From Acidobacteriota bacterium (GTDB taxonomy: Bacteria > Acidobacteriota > Blastocatellia > Pyrinomonadales > Pyrinomonadaceae), in NCBI GenBank assembly GCA_019639135.1, contig JAHBSL010000008.1, forward strand, positions 85,990 through 149,989: DNA of 64,000 nt. The letters run 5' to 3'. The translations under genes were made by a program, and so were the position numbers. The notes beneath the pieces are model-generated. The model was not told the origin of the DNA. It searched no databases and worked only from the letters and a program-made list of their open reading frames with translations. Positions 37,267 to 45,110 of the stretch are shown here, in pieces (position 1 is the first letter of the stretch; the number at the start of each line of letters is the position of its first letter).

Positions 37267-37638
37267 TTATCGGGGAGGAACAGCAGGGCTACCATCACTA
37301 GATTGAGCTGGTTTGACTACGAGGCAGTAGGTCGTTGTGATGAGGAACAAGATGGCCCCCGCGAACACCTGCGGCTGCCGCATCATGTATGAGGAGACGG
37401 CGAACCCGAGCAGAAAAAACACGTTCGCAATTAGGGCCATTGTCCAGATGACTACGTCTTGCGCCGAGGTGCGCAGTATAGCAATATTCAAAAATCCCGC
37501 CAGCACGATCGCGACGCCCGTCCCCAGGAACCATGCCGCCTCATAAGAAATGCCGTGGTAGTTTAGGAACGTGAACGAGCAATGAAGCAGACCCAGGGCG
37601 ATGATCAGTATGCTCGCAATCTTTTGGGCCGTCGTCAT
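37267..37638 (-). CDS. Four-helix membrane protein at the end of the mer-type operon
   Basis: A 123-residue inner-membrane protein with four helices (about 6-26, 35-55, 63-82 and 88-107). It has no recognised family. Its ATG overlaps the stop of the preceding selenoprotein candidate (ATGA), so it is coupled to the mer-type operon. A Cys at residue 20 (LLHCSF) and a Cys in helix 4 (TTYCLVVK) are the only thiols. Transport or anchoring of partner proteins is possible. Confidence 0.6.
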   Translation of the reverse strand: MTTAQKIASILIIALGLLHCSFTFLNYHGISYEAAWFLGTGVAIVLAGFLNIAILRTSAQDVVIWTMALIANVFFLLGFAVSSYMMRQPQVFAGAILFLITTTYCLVVKPAQSSDGSPAVPPR

Positions 37639-38208
37639 TGGTTCCTCAGCTCATGTTTGTGGAGTTTGTCGATTTCAACAGCAAGTTTCGCACCGTCCAG
37701 TTTGGTCTCTTCCGATATACCTAATTGCTCTTGCCAGTAGTTAGGCTTCGGCGGTGCATCTTTCCATTCCGCATCTTTATCGTAAAGCAGATAAACGTCC
37801 CATGCCTGATCGTCAATTCCTAAGACGGGAGCATAACCCTTGACCAGTTCTCCGTCGCCATCCCAGTAATGACGAACGCGAGGATCCGGCAGGGTTTTGG
37901 TGGCTCGACCTACAGTCACTTCGAAATATGATGGGAGGATCGGCACCCAGACGGAATAAACTTCAATATTCTGATCTTTCAGATTCATCAGGTCCTGATG
38001 AATTTCGGAGGCTCCCCGAAGGCAATGCCCTCAGGTAGGCGAAAGCAGGACGACTAAGCGGGTTGCCATTGTCCTTATTAAATTGCGCCTTTAGGTCCGG
38101 CATGTTCGAGGAAAACTCGTTTCCCCCGCTAAATTGGTAACCGACCAGGCCAGCGAACCCTAACAGCACCACGGCCACAACTCCGATCTTTATGTAATGG
38201 CGTTTCAT
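37635..38208 (-). CDS. Probable selenoprotein with thioredoxin fold (UGA in UxxC), frame-interrupted
   Basis: The 5' part (38208 to about 38062) gives one membrane helix and MPDLKAQFNKDNGN. The 3' part, in a frame shifted by one base, reads LVVLLSPT-UGA-GHCLRGASE and on to YWDGDGELVKGY and the stop at 37635. LSPT-x-GHC is a thioredoxin-type CxxC site in which the first Cys codon is UGA (38031-38033). A stem-loop at 38004-38020 follows, fitting selenocysteine insertion. The two parts join if one C is removed from the CCC run at 38060-38062, so a sequencing error or a real frameshift must be assumed. Without that, an internal ATG at about 38071 is possible but has a badly spaced ribosome site. 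AGGTGA precedes the ATG at 38208. It is inside the mer-type operon. Confidence 0.75.
38004..38020 (-). promoter_or_regulatory. Candidate bacterial SECIS stem-loop
   Basis: On the minus strand UUCGGGG pairs with CUCCGAA (seven pairs, one G-U) around the loop AGC. The loop begins 17 nt after the UGA, with G as its second base. Known bacterial SECIS elements have an apical loop with a G in the first two positions at a distance of about 16-37 nt from the UGA. The same spacing and AG-type loop are seen in the gene at 63149-63553. Confidence 0.65.
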
Positions 38209-38217
38209 ATTAATCAC

Positions 38218-39855
38218 CTAACAACAGTTCGACTCCGCACTTTTCGGTGGGCATTGGACCGAGCCATATGAACAGAACACGCAACAATCGCCAGGGAGCG
38301 GCCTAAGGAGGTCCGAGCAGTTCGTGCATTCGTAAAAAAAGACGCACGCGTTCGTTGGCATTTGTTCGCTCTTAACGTACCCGCATTTCGGGCAAGTTAT
38401 GGTAGCGGTAAAGCTAACCGGCGGAGGTATCGGGACTGATTTCCCGTTTATCGGCAATTCCATGTTTTCATTGCGTTCGAACGAAACGTGGCTTTCCGGG
38501 TAAACCGGACGTCCGTTCACCATCACGAGGCTGTGGTCCTTGGTAAGTAGAAGCGAACTATCCAGATCTGCAAGCGACGACTTCCTCAGCAAGGTGTACA
38601 ACAGCAAGGCCTTTTCGGCCTCGTGTCCGGTATTAAAGTAAACGACCTCGTCCGGCATCGCGATCCGGTCGCGGCCCCCGAAGATCGATGAATTTCCCTT
38701 GATGTTGCGAACGATAGACAATGCATCGTCGAGCGTCGCCACCTCGGCGGCAAGCGCAGCCGTGTTTGGCTCGCGGAGTGCGGCGAGAACATACACTTCC
38801 GGGTTCCGAACGCGCAAACTTCTGAACGCGTACAGTGCGTACTCGAAGATCGAACCCGGATATTCGCGAGCCAGTTGGTGAATTGCCGACTGGTAACTCT
38901 CCGCGGAATCGTGGTCTAAGGGATCCGGGACGGCGTGCGACGGTTCAATGTATCGAATCTGTTCCGGGTCGGGGTGCTTCAGGGGGTTAGAGACAAACTC
39001 GCCGATTCGCTGGTATATGTCTTTAACCTGATGGTGCGGGATCTGCGATGTGCGCGATATGCAATGGCACATCCCCAACGACGGATTATAGAAGAACGTA
39101 GTTTCCGGACCCGAAGCAACCGCCCGCACAAAATCCGATAATTCCGACTGGTTGTTGATCCGCGTTGTGCTGAACCATTTGGTATTGTTCAGCAGATGCC
39201 CGTCCTCCACGTCGAGGTAAACGAACACATGCGCTCGATTCCCGGTGATAACCACCTGGTCCAAGGGAAAGCGGCCCCAAACGACCAGCGCCGCGGCCCA
39301 AAGCGCTGCGAGCCCCCAACATTTCCCGGAAGCCTTACCTTCTTCGTTGGTCGTGGCGAACGCGTTCATCACCTCTAATGTTTCGTTCTTGAGCCTCGGG
39401 AAAAGACTCCGGGCGTAGTAAGGCTCATTCACGATCTGGCCGAATTGCGATTCCGGATTCTCGACATGCAGTTGTCGAAGTGTCGTGTCGTATTCCGACC
39501 GGATCCTGCGAACGAACTCCGCGCCGAACCTTCGTTCCTCCTCGTCGAAGGAGATCAGCCCCCACGGATCGCCGCCGGGTCGATCGGGTAGGTTCGTGAA
39601 GGTGTATCGGTGGAAAAATCGCTGGATCTGATTCAGACGGTTGCGGGGACTGTATACGACCCCGTGCTCGTTTACCGCCTGTTTCTCATTCCGCCAATCC
39701 CATAGCGCCGGGGACATGAGATTCGCAAGGAAAAAAGCGGGCACCAACTTCTGAGGGTTGGCGTCGAGTTCAAGAACGGTAAGACTCACCGCATGCGAAT
39801 GACTCTCAAGCAGACTGTCGGAATTGGTTTCTTGAGTGTGATCCGGACCCGTCAT
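38218..39855 (-). CDS. Transglutaminase-like domain fused to GDCCVxC domain
   Basis: A cytosolic 545-residue protein. Residues about 165-230 have a Cys in GKCWGLAALWAAALVVWG, a His in GNRAHVFVYLD and an Asn in LNNTKWF, spaced like a papain/transglutaminase-type Cys-His-Asn/Asp triad. A Cys/His stretch GMCHCISRTSQIPHHQ follows near 250. The last 60 residues are a zinc-ribbon-like domain (ITCPKCG, YECTNCSD) ending in GDCCVFCSYGSVQCPP and NCC, almost the same as the separate small protein at 40235-40483. The ATG at 39855 overlaps the merC stop (TAATG) and has AGGA upstream. The substrate is unknown. Confidence 0.75.
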   Translation of the reverse strand: MTGPDHTQETNSDSLLESHSHAVSLTVLELDANPQKLVPAFFLANLMSPALWDWRNEKQAVNEHGVVYSPRNRLNQIQRFFHRYTFTNLPDRPGGDPWGLISFDEEERRFGAEFVRRIRSEYDTTLRQLHVENPESQFGQIVNEPYYARSLFPRLKNETLEVMNAFATTNEEGKASGKCWGLAALWAAALVVWGRFPLDQVVITGNRAHVFVYLDVEDGHLLNNTKWFSTTRINNQSELSDFVRAVASGPETTFFYNPSLGMCHCISRTSQIPHHQVKDIYQRIGEFVSNPLKHPDPEQIRYIEPSHAVPDPLDHDSAESYQSAIHQLAREYPGSIFEYALYAFRSLRVRNPEVYVLAALREPNTAALAAEVATLDDALSIVRNIKGNSSIFGGRDRIAMPDEVVYFNTGHEAEKALLLYTLLRKSSLADLDSSLLLTKDHSLVMVNGRPVYPESHVSFERNENMELPINGKSVPIPPPVSFTATITCPKCGYVKSEQMPTNACVFFYECTNCSDLLRPLPGDCCVFCSYGSVQCPPKSAESNCC

Positions 39856-40232
39856 TACTTCCTGCATATGTCAGCACAACGCCTCGCATCGATCGAATTC
39901 CAAATCGCAACGATCATTAAGCCGGCGAGGCCCGGGTACAGGATCTTGACATTCATATCCGCGTTGAGCGAATAGAGCACCGCGAGCACGGACAGCCCAC
40001 CGAGGATCAACGGAAGAAGCTTTCGATGGCCTAGGTACGCGACGACCGCGCCGATCAAAGCGGCGACGACGAACACCTGCATCGCGTAAAGAACGTAGGT
40101 CTCGTATGGTGCGAGAAAACTCAACCCCAGGATCGACCCCACGAGGCTGAGGAACGGAAAACAACAAGGCACCGCCGCGCCCGCCACGAGAGCTCCGATC
40201 GATCCGACCTTATCGAGAATGTTCGTGGCCAT
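39855..40232 (-). CDS. merC: MerC-family mercury transport protein
   Basis: A 125-residue inner-membrane protein with four helices. VPCCFPFLSLVGSILGL in helix 1 carries the vicinal Cys pair that MerC uses to bind Hg(II) for uptake; a second pair of thiols is near the C-terminus (RRCADICRK). The ATG at 40232 gives the usual MerC start; the longer in-frame leader overlaps the previous gene. It starts 2 nt after the previous stop. Confidence 0.8.
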   Translation of the reverse strand: MATNILDKVGSIGALVAGAAVPCCFPFLSLVGSILGLSFLAPYETYVLYAMQVFVVAALIGAVVAYLGHRKLLPLILGGLSVLAVLYSLNADMNVKILYPGLAGLMIVAIWNSIDARRCADICRK

Positions 40233-40234
40233 CG

Positions 40235-40483
40235 TTAATAAGTTAACAACGTCGGTAAATGTGCGGAACAAACCGCGCCCGTCGTTTTCGGCGGACACGG
40301 AACCGATCCGTAGGAACAAAATACACAACAATCGCCGGGAAGAGGTTTGAAAATGGCTTGGCAGCCTTCGCACTCATAGAAGAAGACGCACGAGTCTGCG
40401 GGCATGATCTCAGTCTTTTTGTGACCACATCGCGGACAAGTTATTTCGGATTCGAATTCGGCGTTGTTGGCAACATTTATCAT
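40235..40483 (-). CDS. GDCCVxC-domain protein
   Basis: An 82-residue cytosolic protein. ITCPRCGHKK and YECEGCQAIF form a four-Cys ribbon, followed by GDCCVFCSYGSVPCPP, the defining motif of the GDCCVxC family found in mercury operons. Some relatives contain selenocysteine; here all family positions visible are Cys. The C-terminus (AVCSAHLPTLLTY) differs from the NCC ending of the fused domain next door. The ATG at 40483 lies after the reductase stop; an upstream in-frame start overlaps that gene. Confidence 0.85.
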   Translation of the reverse strand: MINVANNAEFESEITCPRCGHKKTEIMPADSCVFFYECEGCQAIFKPLPGDCCVFCSYGSVPCPPKTTGAVCSAHLPTLLTY

Positions 40484-40490
40484 AAATTCA

Positions 40491-41843
40491 CTAAACCATA
40501 TAACTGATGTCGGAGGCACTTGTCGGATATGCGAAGACCATCGTTTTCAAATCCTTGGCGTTTAGCCCGTTACGGATCGCAAGGGCGAAGATGCTAATGA
40601 CCTCATCAGCGTGAGCACCTAAAAGATGTGCCCCTAAGATTAGACCAGTGTCCTTTTCGACCAGAGTCTTATAAGCCGAGTATTTTAATCCGATACGTTT
40701 AGACGAATACCAGCCCGAAGTGTCCTCATAATTGACGTCGAAGTAAAGGCCTTGCTTTGCCGCATCATCTTCCTTTAATCCAACGGAAGCCATCGGCGGG
40801 ATCGTAAAAACGGCGGTGCCGATTCCACGATAATCAGGCCGGCGATGATTACCTTTTAGCAGGTTGCTCGCTACCACGTGTCCCTGCATTGTCGCGACAG
40901 GCGTAAGCGGCAATCCTCCGCTATCCGCAGCGTCACCCGCCGCAAACACGAGCGGGTTCGAGACGCTCTGTAAAAATTCATTCACCTGTATTCCTTTTTT
41001 TCCTCTCTCGACGTTCGCGGTTTCAAGGGTCATATCATCTATGTCTGGAACACGTCCCGCTCCGTGAACGACCATATCCGCCTCAAAAGTTTCGCTTGAA
41101 TTGGAAGTGGACGCGGTTACGATAAAGTGCTCGCCTTCCTTTCGGACAGATTCCACTGTCGCGCCTAAATCGACTTCGACGCCCAAGTTCCGTGTCGCCC
41201 GCACCAACGTGTCTACAAGGTCAGGATCGAAGCCTTCGAGGGGACGAATTCCACGATGAATGATCCGAACCTTGGCATTGGCCCGCGCAGCGACGTGTGC
41301 GAACTCGAAGGCGATATAACCGCCACCGACGAAGATGATCCGCTTCGGCAGTTGTTCGGTCTCGAGAAACTCAGTGCTCGTGGTGAGATATTCTTCGCCC
41401 GCGATGCCCAAGACAGCCGGTTTAGCTCCAGCAGCAATATGGACATATCGACCGTTCAGCGTGTCCGCACCGATCTCAAGGGTCGTCTTATCGAGAAAGC
41501 GCGCGCGGCCGTGAAACGTTGCGATACCCGCTTTTGTAAATGCCTTTTCTCTGCTGGCGGGAACCGGTTCGGTGAAAGTCCTCTTGAACGCCATAAGCTG
41601 CTGCCAGTCGATCTTATCATTACCGGAAAAGCCATTTCCTTTCATGCGCGTATTCCAATCGATCAACTCAGCGGCGCCCACAAGCACTTTCTTTGGATCG
41701 CAACCACGCAACGCGCACGTGCCGCCGAACGGATTGGAATCGATTATGGCGACCTTCCAGCCGGCTTTCCGACATTTATGCGCCACGGTTGACCCGCCCG
41801 CTCCGGTTCCGATCACTACGAGATCAAAATTATGGTTGACCAC
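40491..41843 (-). CDS. Flavoprotein disulfide reductase, MerA-like without C-terminal Cys pair
   Basis: A 450-residue FAD/NAD(P)H enzyme of the glutathione-reductase/MerA family: FAD motif GTGAGG at 12-17, redox pair in GGTCALRGCDPKK (Cys 43 and 48), second nucleotide site IFVGGGYIAFEFAH, and FAAGDAAD. It lacks the N-terminal HMA domain and the C-terminal vicinal Cys pair that deliver Hg(II) in true MerA. The usual HPT near the end is YPT (Tyr replacing the base His), as in MerA. Its place 7 nt after merTP suggests Hg(II) reduction, but a partner may have to supply the missing thiols. Confidence 0.8.
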   Translation of the reverse strand: MVNHNFDLVVIGTGAGGSTVAHKCRKAGWKVAIIDSNPFGGTCALRGCDPKKVLVGAAELIDWNTRMKGNGFSGNDKIDWQQLMAFKRTFTEPVPASREKAFTKAGIATFHGRARFLDKTTLEIGADTLNGRYVHIAAGAKPAVLGIAGEEYLTTSTEFLETEQLPKRIIFVGGGYIAFEFAHVAARANAKVRIIHRGIRPLEGFDPDLVDTLVRATRNLGVEVDLGATVESVRKEGEHFIVTASTSNSSETFEADMVVHGAGRVPDIDDMTLETANVERGKKGIQVNEFLQSVSNPLVFAAGDAADSGGLPLTPVATMQGHVVASNLLKGNHRRPDYRGIGTAVFTIPPMASVGLKEDDAAKQGLYFDVNYEDTSGWYSSKRIGLKYSAYKTLVEKDTGLILGAHLLGAHADEVISIFALAIRNGLNAKDLKTMVFAYPTSASDISYMV

Positions 41844-41849
41844 GTGTAT

Positions 41850-42488
41850 TCAGATTAGTTCGTAGCCAGTAGCAATTATCGCTTCTTTGATTTTTTCGAC
41901 CGTCACCTGTGCGGGATCGTATACGACTGTCACGTTGTGTTCTTTATAATCTGCGTCGGCGGAGATAACGCCCTGCAACTTTCTCAGCGGGATCTCAATG
42001 TGCGTTTCGCAGCCTTCGCAAGTCATACCGCGTACCTTAAGCACAATAGTTTTCTTAGCAATAGACTCATCCGGCGGCGCGGGCGCGACGACAGGTGCAG
42101 ATTCGGTCGTCGAAAGGCGAGGCGCGGTGATCGCCGCTGCGATGTAGCCGGTATAATACGGAGCTAGTGCGAACGCGACTATCACTACGGTCGCAATCCA
42201 AAGGGAGATCTGGTTGATCTTACTCACCTGCTTAGTGCCACAACTCTCATCCGGAGCACATTCCTCTCGATGAAAATAGACGCGGTAAAATCCATATCCG
42301 ATGGCCGCAAACGCTAACACCAACAAGTATGGCCTCAACGTTTCAGAAGCCGACGCGATGCCGAAACTTCCGAGGCCGAAGATAACTGCGATCAAGGGCA
42401 AAATGCAGCATAGACTAGAGACGATTGCCGCCGCGACTCCGCCTCCCATTAGGACGTTTTCTTTTCTCATAACTGATAATTCATTCAT
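41850..42488 (-). CDS. merTP: Mercuric transporter MerT fused to MerP domain
   Basis: The N-terminal half has three or four helices with the vicinal Cys pair SSLCCILPL in helix 1 and further Cys in EECAPDESC, as in MerT. The C-terminal 70 residues are an HMA domain (KVRGMTCEGCETHIEIPL), corresponding to periplasmic MerP, after a Pro/Ala linker. The fusion takes Hg(II) from MerP-like to MerT-like sites in one chain. It starts 20 nt after the merR stop; an ATG at 42470 is an alternative start. Confidence 0.9.
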   Translation of the reverse strand: MNELSVMRKENVLMGGGVAAAIVSSLCCILPLIAVIFGLGSFGIASASETLRPYLLVLAFAAIGYGFYRVYFHREECAPDESCGTKQVSKINQISLWIATVVIVAFALAPYYTGYIAAAITAPRLSTTESAPVVAPAPPDESIAKKTIVLKVRGMTCEGCETHIEIPLRKLQGVISADADYKEHNVTVVYDPAQVTVEKIKEAIIATGYELI

Positions 42489-42507
42489 TATTGCGTCATT
42501 TAGTACT

Positions 42508-42936
42508 TCAATTGTGGTCAGCTCGGGACGAGTGTGCTATTTCATCAATGACAGGACATTCCTCCGAGTTAGGATGCGCCTTTAATTCCACTTCGCACTC
42601 GTCGAGGTAATGCTTGAGTTTCCGGCGGAACGTTTGCATCGCTTTTAACCTCGCGTCCAGGTCGGCCAGCTTAGCGTCGAGCAGGTCGTGGACGTGCCGG
42701 CAATCGCTCGTCCCGTCGGCGGAAAGAAGCGTCGAGATCTCCTCCAGCGTGAAGCCGAGATCTTGTGCCTGCTTGATGAAGGTGATGCGCTCGATGGCCT
42801 CCGGGCCGAACAGGCGATATCCGCCCGCGGTCCTCGGTGCTTCCGGTAGCAGCTTGCGGCGTTCGTAATACCGGACCGTGTCGACGCTGACGTCGGAGCG
42901 CTCCGCAACTTCACCGATGCGAAAGGAATCATCCAT
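42508..42936 (-). CDS. merR: Mercury-responsive regulator MerR
   Basis: A 142-residue MerR protein: winged helix at the N-terminus (FRIGEVAERSDVSVDTVRYY), then the dimer helix and three Cys in the positions used for Hg(II) by MerR (SDCRHVHD, LDECEVE, EECPVI). It is first in the operon rather than divergent from it. The -10 at 42945-42950 is so close to the ATG that the mRNA would begin only about 2 nt before the start codon, so leaderless translation is likely. Confidence 0.88.
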   Translation of the reverse strand: MDDSFRIGEVAERSDVSVDTVRYYERRKLLPEAPRTAGGYRLFGPEAIERITFIKQAQDLGFTLEEISTLLSADGTSDCRHVHDLLDAKLADLDARLKAMQTFRRKLKHYLDECEVELKAHPNSEECPVIDEIAHSSRADHN

Positions 42937-42944
42937 CAGGCAAC

Positions 42945-42976
42945 ATTGTACACCCTTGAGTTAGGTCCAGAGTCAA
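42945..42976 (-). promoter_or_regulatory. MerR-type promoter of the mer operon
   Basis: Minus strand: TTGACT (42971-42976) and TACAAT (42945-42950), spacer 20 nt, with CTGGACCTAACTCAAGG as a degenerate dyad. The long spacer is as expected for activation by MerR. It serves merR and, since the genes are in one direction, the complete operon. Confidence 0.75.
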
Positions 42977-42996
42977 GCGGGCCTGCGACCCGCCCG

Positions 42997-43359
42997 CTAA
43001 CCGATGAAGATCAGCAAAACCCCGCACGGGTCCCAAACGTGAAAGATCTTCGTATCGCCGCCGACCAACTCGATCTCATTATCGTATCTCGCGTGCCCGA
43101 AGTCGCCGTTGTCGATCACCTCTTTCGCATGCGCGTGCCACCCTTCAATGTCATCGACATCGAATTTCATCATGAAATTCTCCGCCCAGTCTTTGTTGTG
43201 GTAGTTCTGCAGTCGGAAGACGGCGTTTCCGAGTCTGCAATCCATCGTCCCGCCCCAGCCCTCCGTCAACTCGAAACCGAGCCCCCGGTAAAAGCGCTGC
43301 GAAACACCGAAATCCTCGGACGGGACGTACGTGACAAGTTCCTTTATGGTCAATGACAT
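42997..43359 (-). CDS. VOC-family (glyoxalase/bleomycin-resistance-like) protein
   Basis: A 120-residue cytosolic protein with the beta-alpha-beta-beta-beta repeats of the vicinal oxygen chelate superfamily. ELVTYVPSEDFGVSQRFYRG and KIFHVWDPCGVLLIF mark the two modules. Metal-ligand candidates are few, so a binding rather than catalytic role is possible. A good GGAG site precedes the ATG at 43359. Confidence 0.75.
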   Translation of the reverse strand: MSLTIKELVTYVPSEDFGVSQRFYRGLGFELTEGWGGTMDCRLGNAVFRLQNYHNKDWAENFMMKFDVDDIEGWHAHAKEVIDNGDFGHARYDNEIELVGGDTKIFHVWDPCGVLLIFIG

Positions 43360-43409
43360 TAAACTCCTCCAGCGATCGTGCGAGCCTCAAATGTATCCGA
43401 TGGCTGACC

Positions 43410-44000
43410 TCACAACCAACGCCGCACTCGATTCGCGTATTCCTCGTATTCGCCCTCTTGCGACCGTCGTAAGAATTCTTCTTCCAGACGCACCTGAATC
43501 TGCATCAGTGCAAAACCTAGAGCGAAAATCGTAAGCGTCAATGCGTTCGGCAGCACGAGCAAGAGGCCTAGCAAGGTGCCCATCATCCCGAGGAAGATCG
43601 GGTTCCGCGAGACACCGAAAAGGCCCGTACTCACGAGTTGCGTCTTCGAGGAGTCGATCCCGATCCGCCATGAGTCGGCCATTTGGAACTGGGCCGTCAC
43701 GACCCATACGAGCGAGGCGAGGAGCAGGGCGTAGCCGACGTACCGCAAGAGATCGATTTCAAGCCAGGATATCGGTGTCAAGTACTCATCGACCGCGGGG
43801 AGCAACGCCCTCGCGCCGGTCGCGAGCAATAGGATCAGCATCACCATCTTGAACAGCATCCCCACATAATCGTGGGCGCTATCGGTTCCGCCGAACGTGA
43901 CGGGGTTGAGCCCTGTGCGTTTCCAGACCCGGTACGTCGGCAGAACGAACGCGACGGTAAGGTAAACGATGAGGTAGGTAAGTAGCGTGTAACGATCCAT
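43410..44000 (-). CDS. Isoprenylcysteine methyltransferase-like membrane protein
   Basis: Five or six helices and the C-terminal ICMT/PEMT motif: GVSRNPIFLGMM, then RLEEEFLRRSQEGEYEEYANR, which in this family binds S-adenosylmethionine at the membrane surface. Its substrate is unknown; bacterial relatives in metal islands are common. It ends 50 nt upstream of the VOC gene and follows the small protein at 44006-44209 by 5 nt. Confidence 0.75.
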   Translation of the reverse strand: MDRYTLLTYLIVYLTVAFVLPTYRVWKRTGLNPVTFGGTDSAHDYVGMLFKMVMLILLLATGARALLPAVDEYLTPISWLEIDLLRYVGYALLLASLVWVVTAQFQMADSWRIGIDSSKTQLVSTGLFGVSRNPIFLGMMGTLLGLLLVLPNALTLTIFALGFALMQIQVRLEEEFLRRSQEGEYEEYANRVRRWL

Positions 44001-44005
44001 GTTTT

Positions 44006-44209
44006 TTAGAAACGCTTATTGCCGCTCCGCCGTGCCCCCTTCCGCCGCGCCGTGAATTGCCGTCGCTCCTTGCGGTTCAACCCGGCCGCCTTCATGTCCC
44101 GCTTCGAAAACTTGAACCGGCGGAATGCGTGCCTCGCGAGTGCGTAAAGAACCGCCGCAAGGATGACAGCCACGACGACGGTGACCCAAAATGTAGCGGA
44201 TCTATCCAT
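44006..44209 (-). CDS. Small basic single-helix membrane protein
   Basis: One helix (about 7-25) and a very basic tail (KERRQFTARRKGARRSGNKR) in 67 residues. No family is recognised. It overlaps the CDF transporter gene by 8 nt and ends just before the ICMT-like gene, so it is probably translated, but its function is unknown. Confidence 0.5.
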   Translation of the reverse strand: MDRSATFWVTVVVAVILAAVLYALARHAFRRFKFSKRDMKAAGLNRKERRQFTARRKGARRSGNKRF

Positions 44210-45005
44210 CGGCGGGTTTCCCCAATCTCAGGATCCGCAATGCCCCGCGCAGGACCACCATGAACACGATGGTCCCGACGATCAGATCCGGCTTGTTCGA
44301 TCCGAACAGGTAGACCAGCACTGCGGCCGCGATCACGCCCAGGTTGATGATCACGTCGTTGGACGTGAAGATGGCACTCGCCTGCATGTGCGCCTCGTTG
44401 CTCTTGGATTTTTGCAGCAGATAAAGACAGAGCCCGTTCGCGACCAGAGCGAGGATCGAAATGACGATCATCGTGGCGAAGTCCGGCATCTCCTCAACGC
44501 CTAAGAATCTGCGGATAACCTCGACGAAGCCGATGATGGCGAGCGCGATCTGAAGATAACCCGCAAGCGTAGCGATGCGCTGTTTTCGCGCCAGGGTGGC
44601 ACCGACCGCGAACAGGCTGATGCCGTAAACGAACGCGTCGGCGAGCATGTCGAGGCTGTCGGCGATCAGGCCCATCGAGCCGGAGATCAAACCCGTCGTG
44701 ATCTCGATCGCGAAGAATCCGAAATTGATCGCGAGGACGGTCCAGAGCAATCGGCGCTGTTTCGTGGGTTCTTCGAATTGGGCCTCCTCCGACCGCTCCG
44801 TGCTGACGCGGGTGCCGCCCAAATTTAGATCCCCGATCGAACTTTCGATTTCGTTAAGCCGCCCTTCGTGATGCACGGTCAGACGCCGCTGCGGGATGTC
44901 GAATGCGAGGTGCTTTATCTCGGCGATGCCGTCGAGCCTGAGCCTGATTAGATTCTCTTCAGACGGGCAGTCCATCTGCGGTATTTGAAAAACTGTTTTC
45001 TCCAT
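44202..45005 (-). CDS. CDF-type cation transporter with N-terminal HMA-like domain
   Basis: Residues about 1-68 form a ferredoxin-like HMA fold with a QMDCPSEE loop (one Cys and two Glu in place of CxxC). Six helices follow with the CDF metal-site motif SLDMLADAFVYG in helix 2 and SNDVIIN in helix 5. The second site is weak (ND rather than HD). It moves a divalent cation out of the cytosol, metal not specified. The ATG at 45005 with AGAGGA is preferred over an upstream in-frame start at 45065. Confidence 0.8.
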   Translation of the reverse strand: MEKTVFQIPQMDCPSEENLIRLRLDGIAEIKHLAFDIPQRRLTVHHEGRLNEIESSIGDLNLGGTRVSTERSEEAQFEEPTKQRRLLWTVLAINFGFFAIEITTGLISGSMGLIADSLDMLADAFVYGISLFAVGATLARKQRIATLAGYLQIALAIIGFVEVIRRFLGVEEMPDFATMIVISILALVANGLCLYLLQKSKSNEAHMQASAIFTSNDVIINLGVIAAAVLVYLFGSNKPDLIVGTIVFMVVLRGALRILRLGKPADG

Positions 45006-45110
45006 TCCTCTAGTCAACCTTCGTGCTTTCGTTTTTACCAACAGACAAAATGACCGTCGGGGCAACTCGCCTACTTCTTGAATGCCACGGGGCCGAAATC
45101 GATTGACGAG

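Noticed and set aside
40491..41843. Calling the flavoprotein a complete MerA
   Set aside because: It lacks both the N-terminal HMA domain and the C-terminal Cys pair, so it was named only MerA-like.
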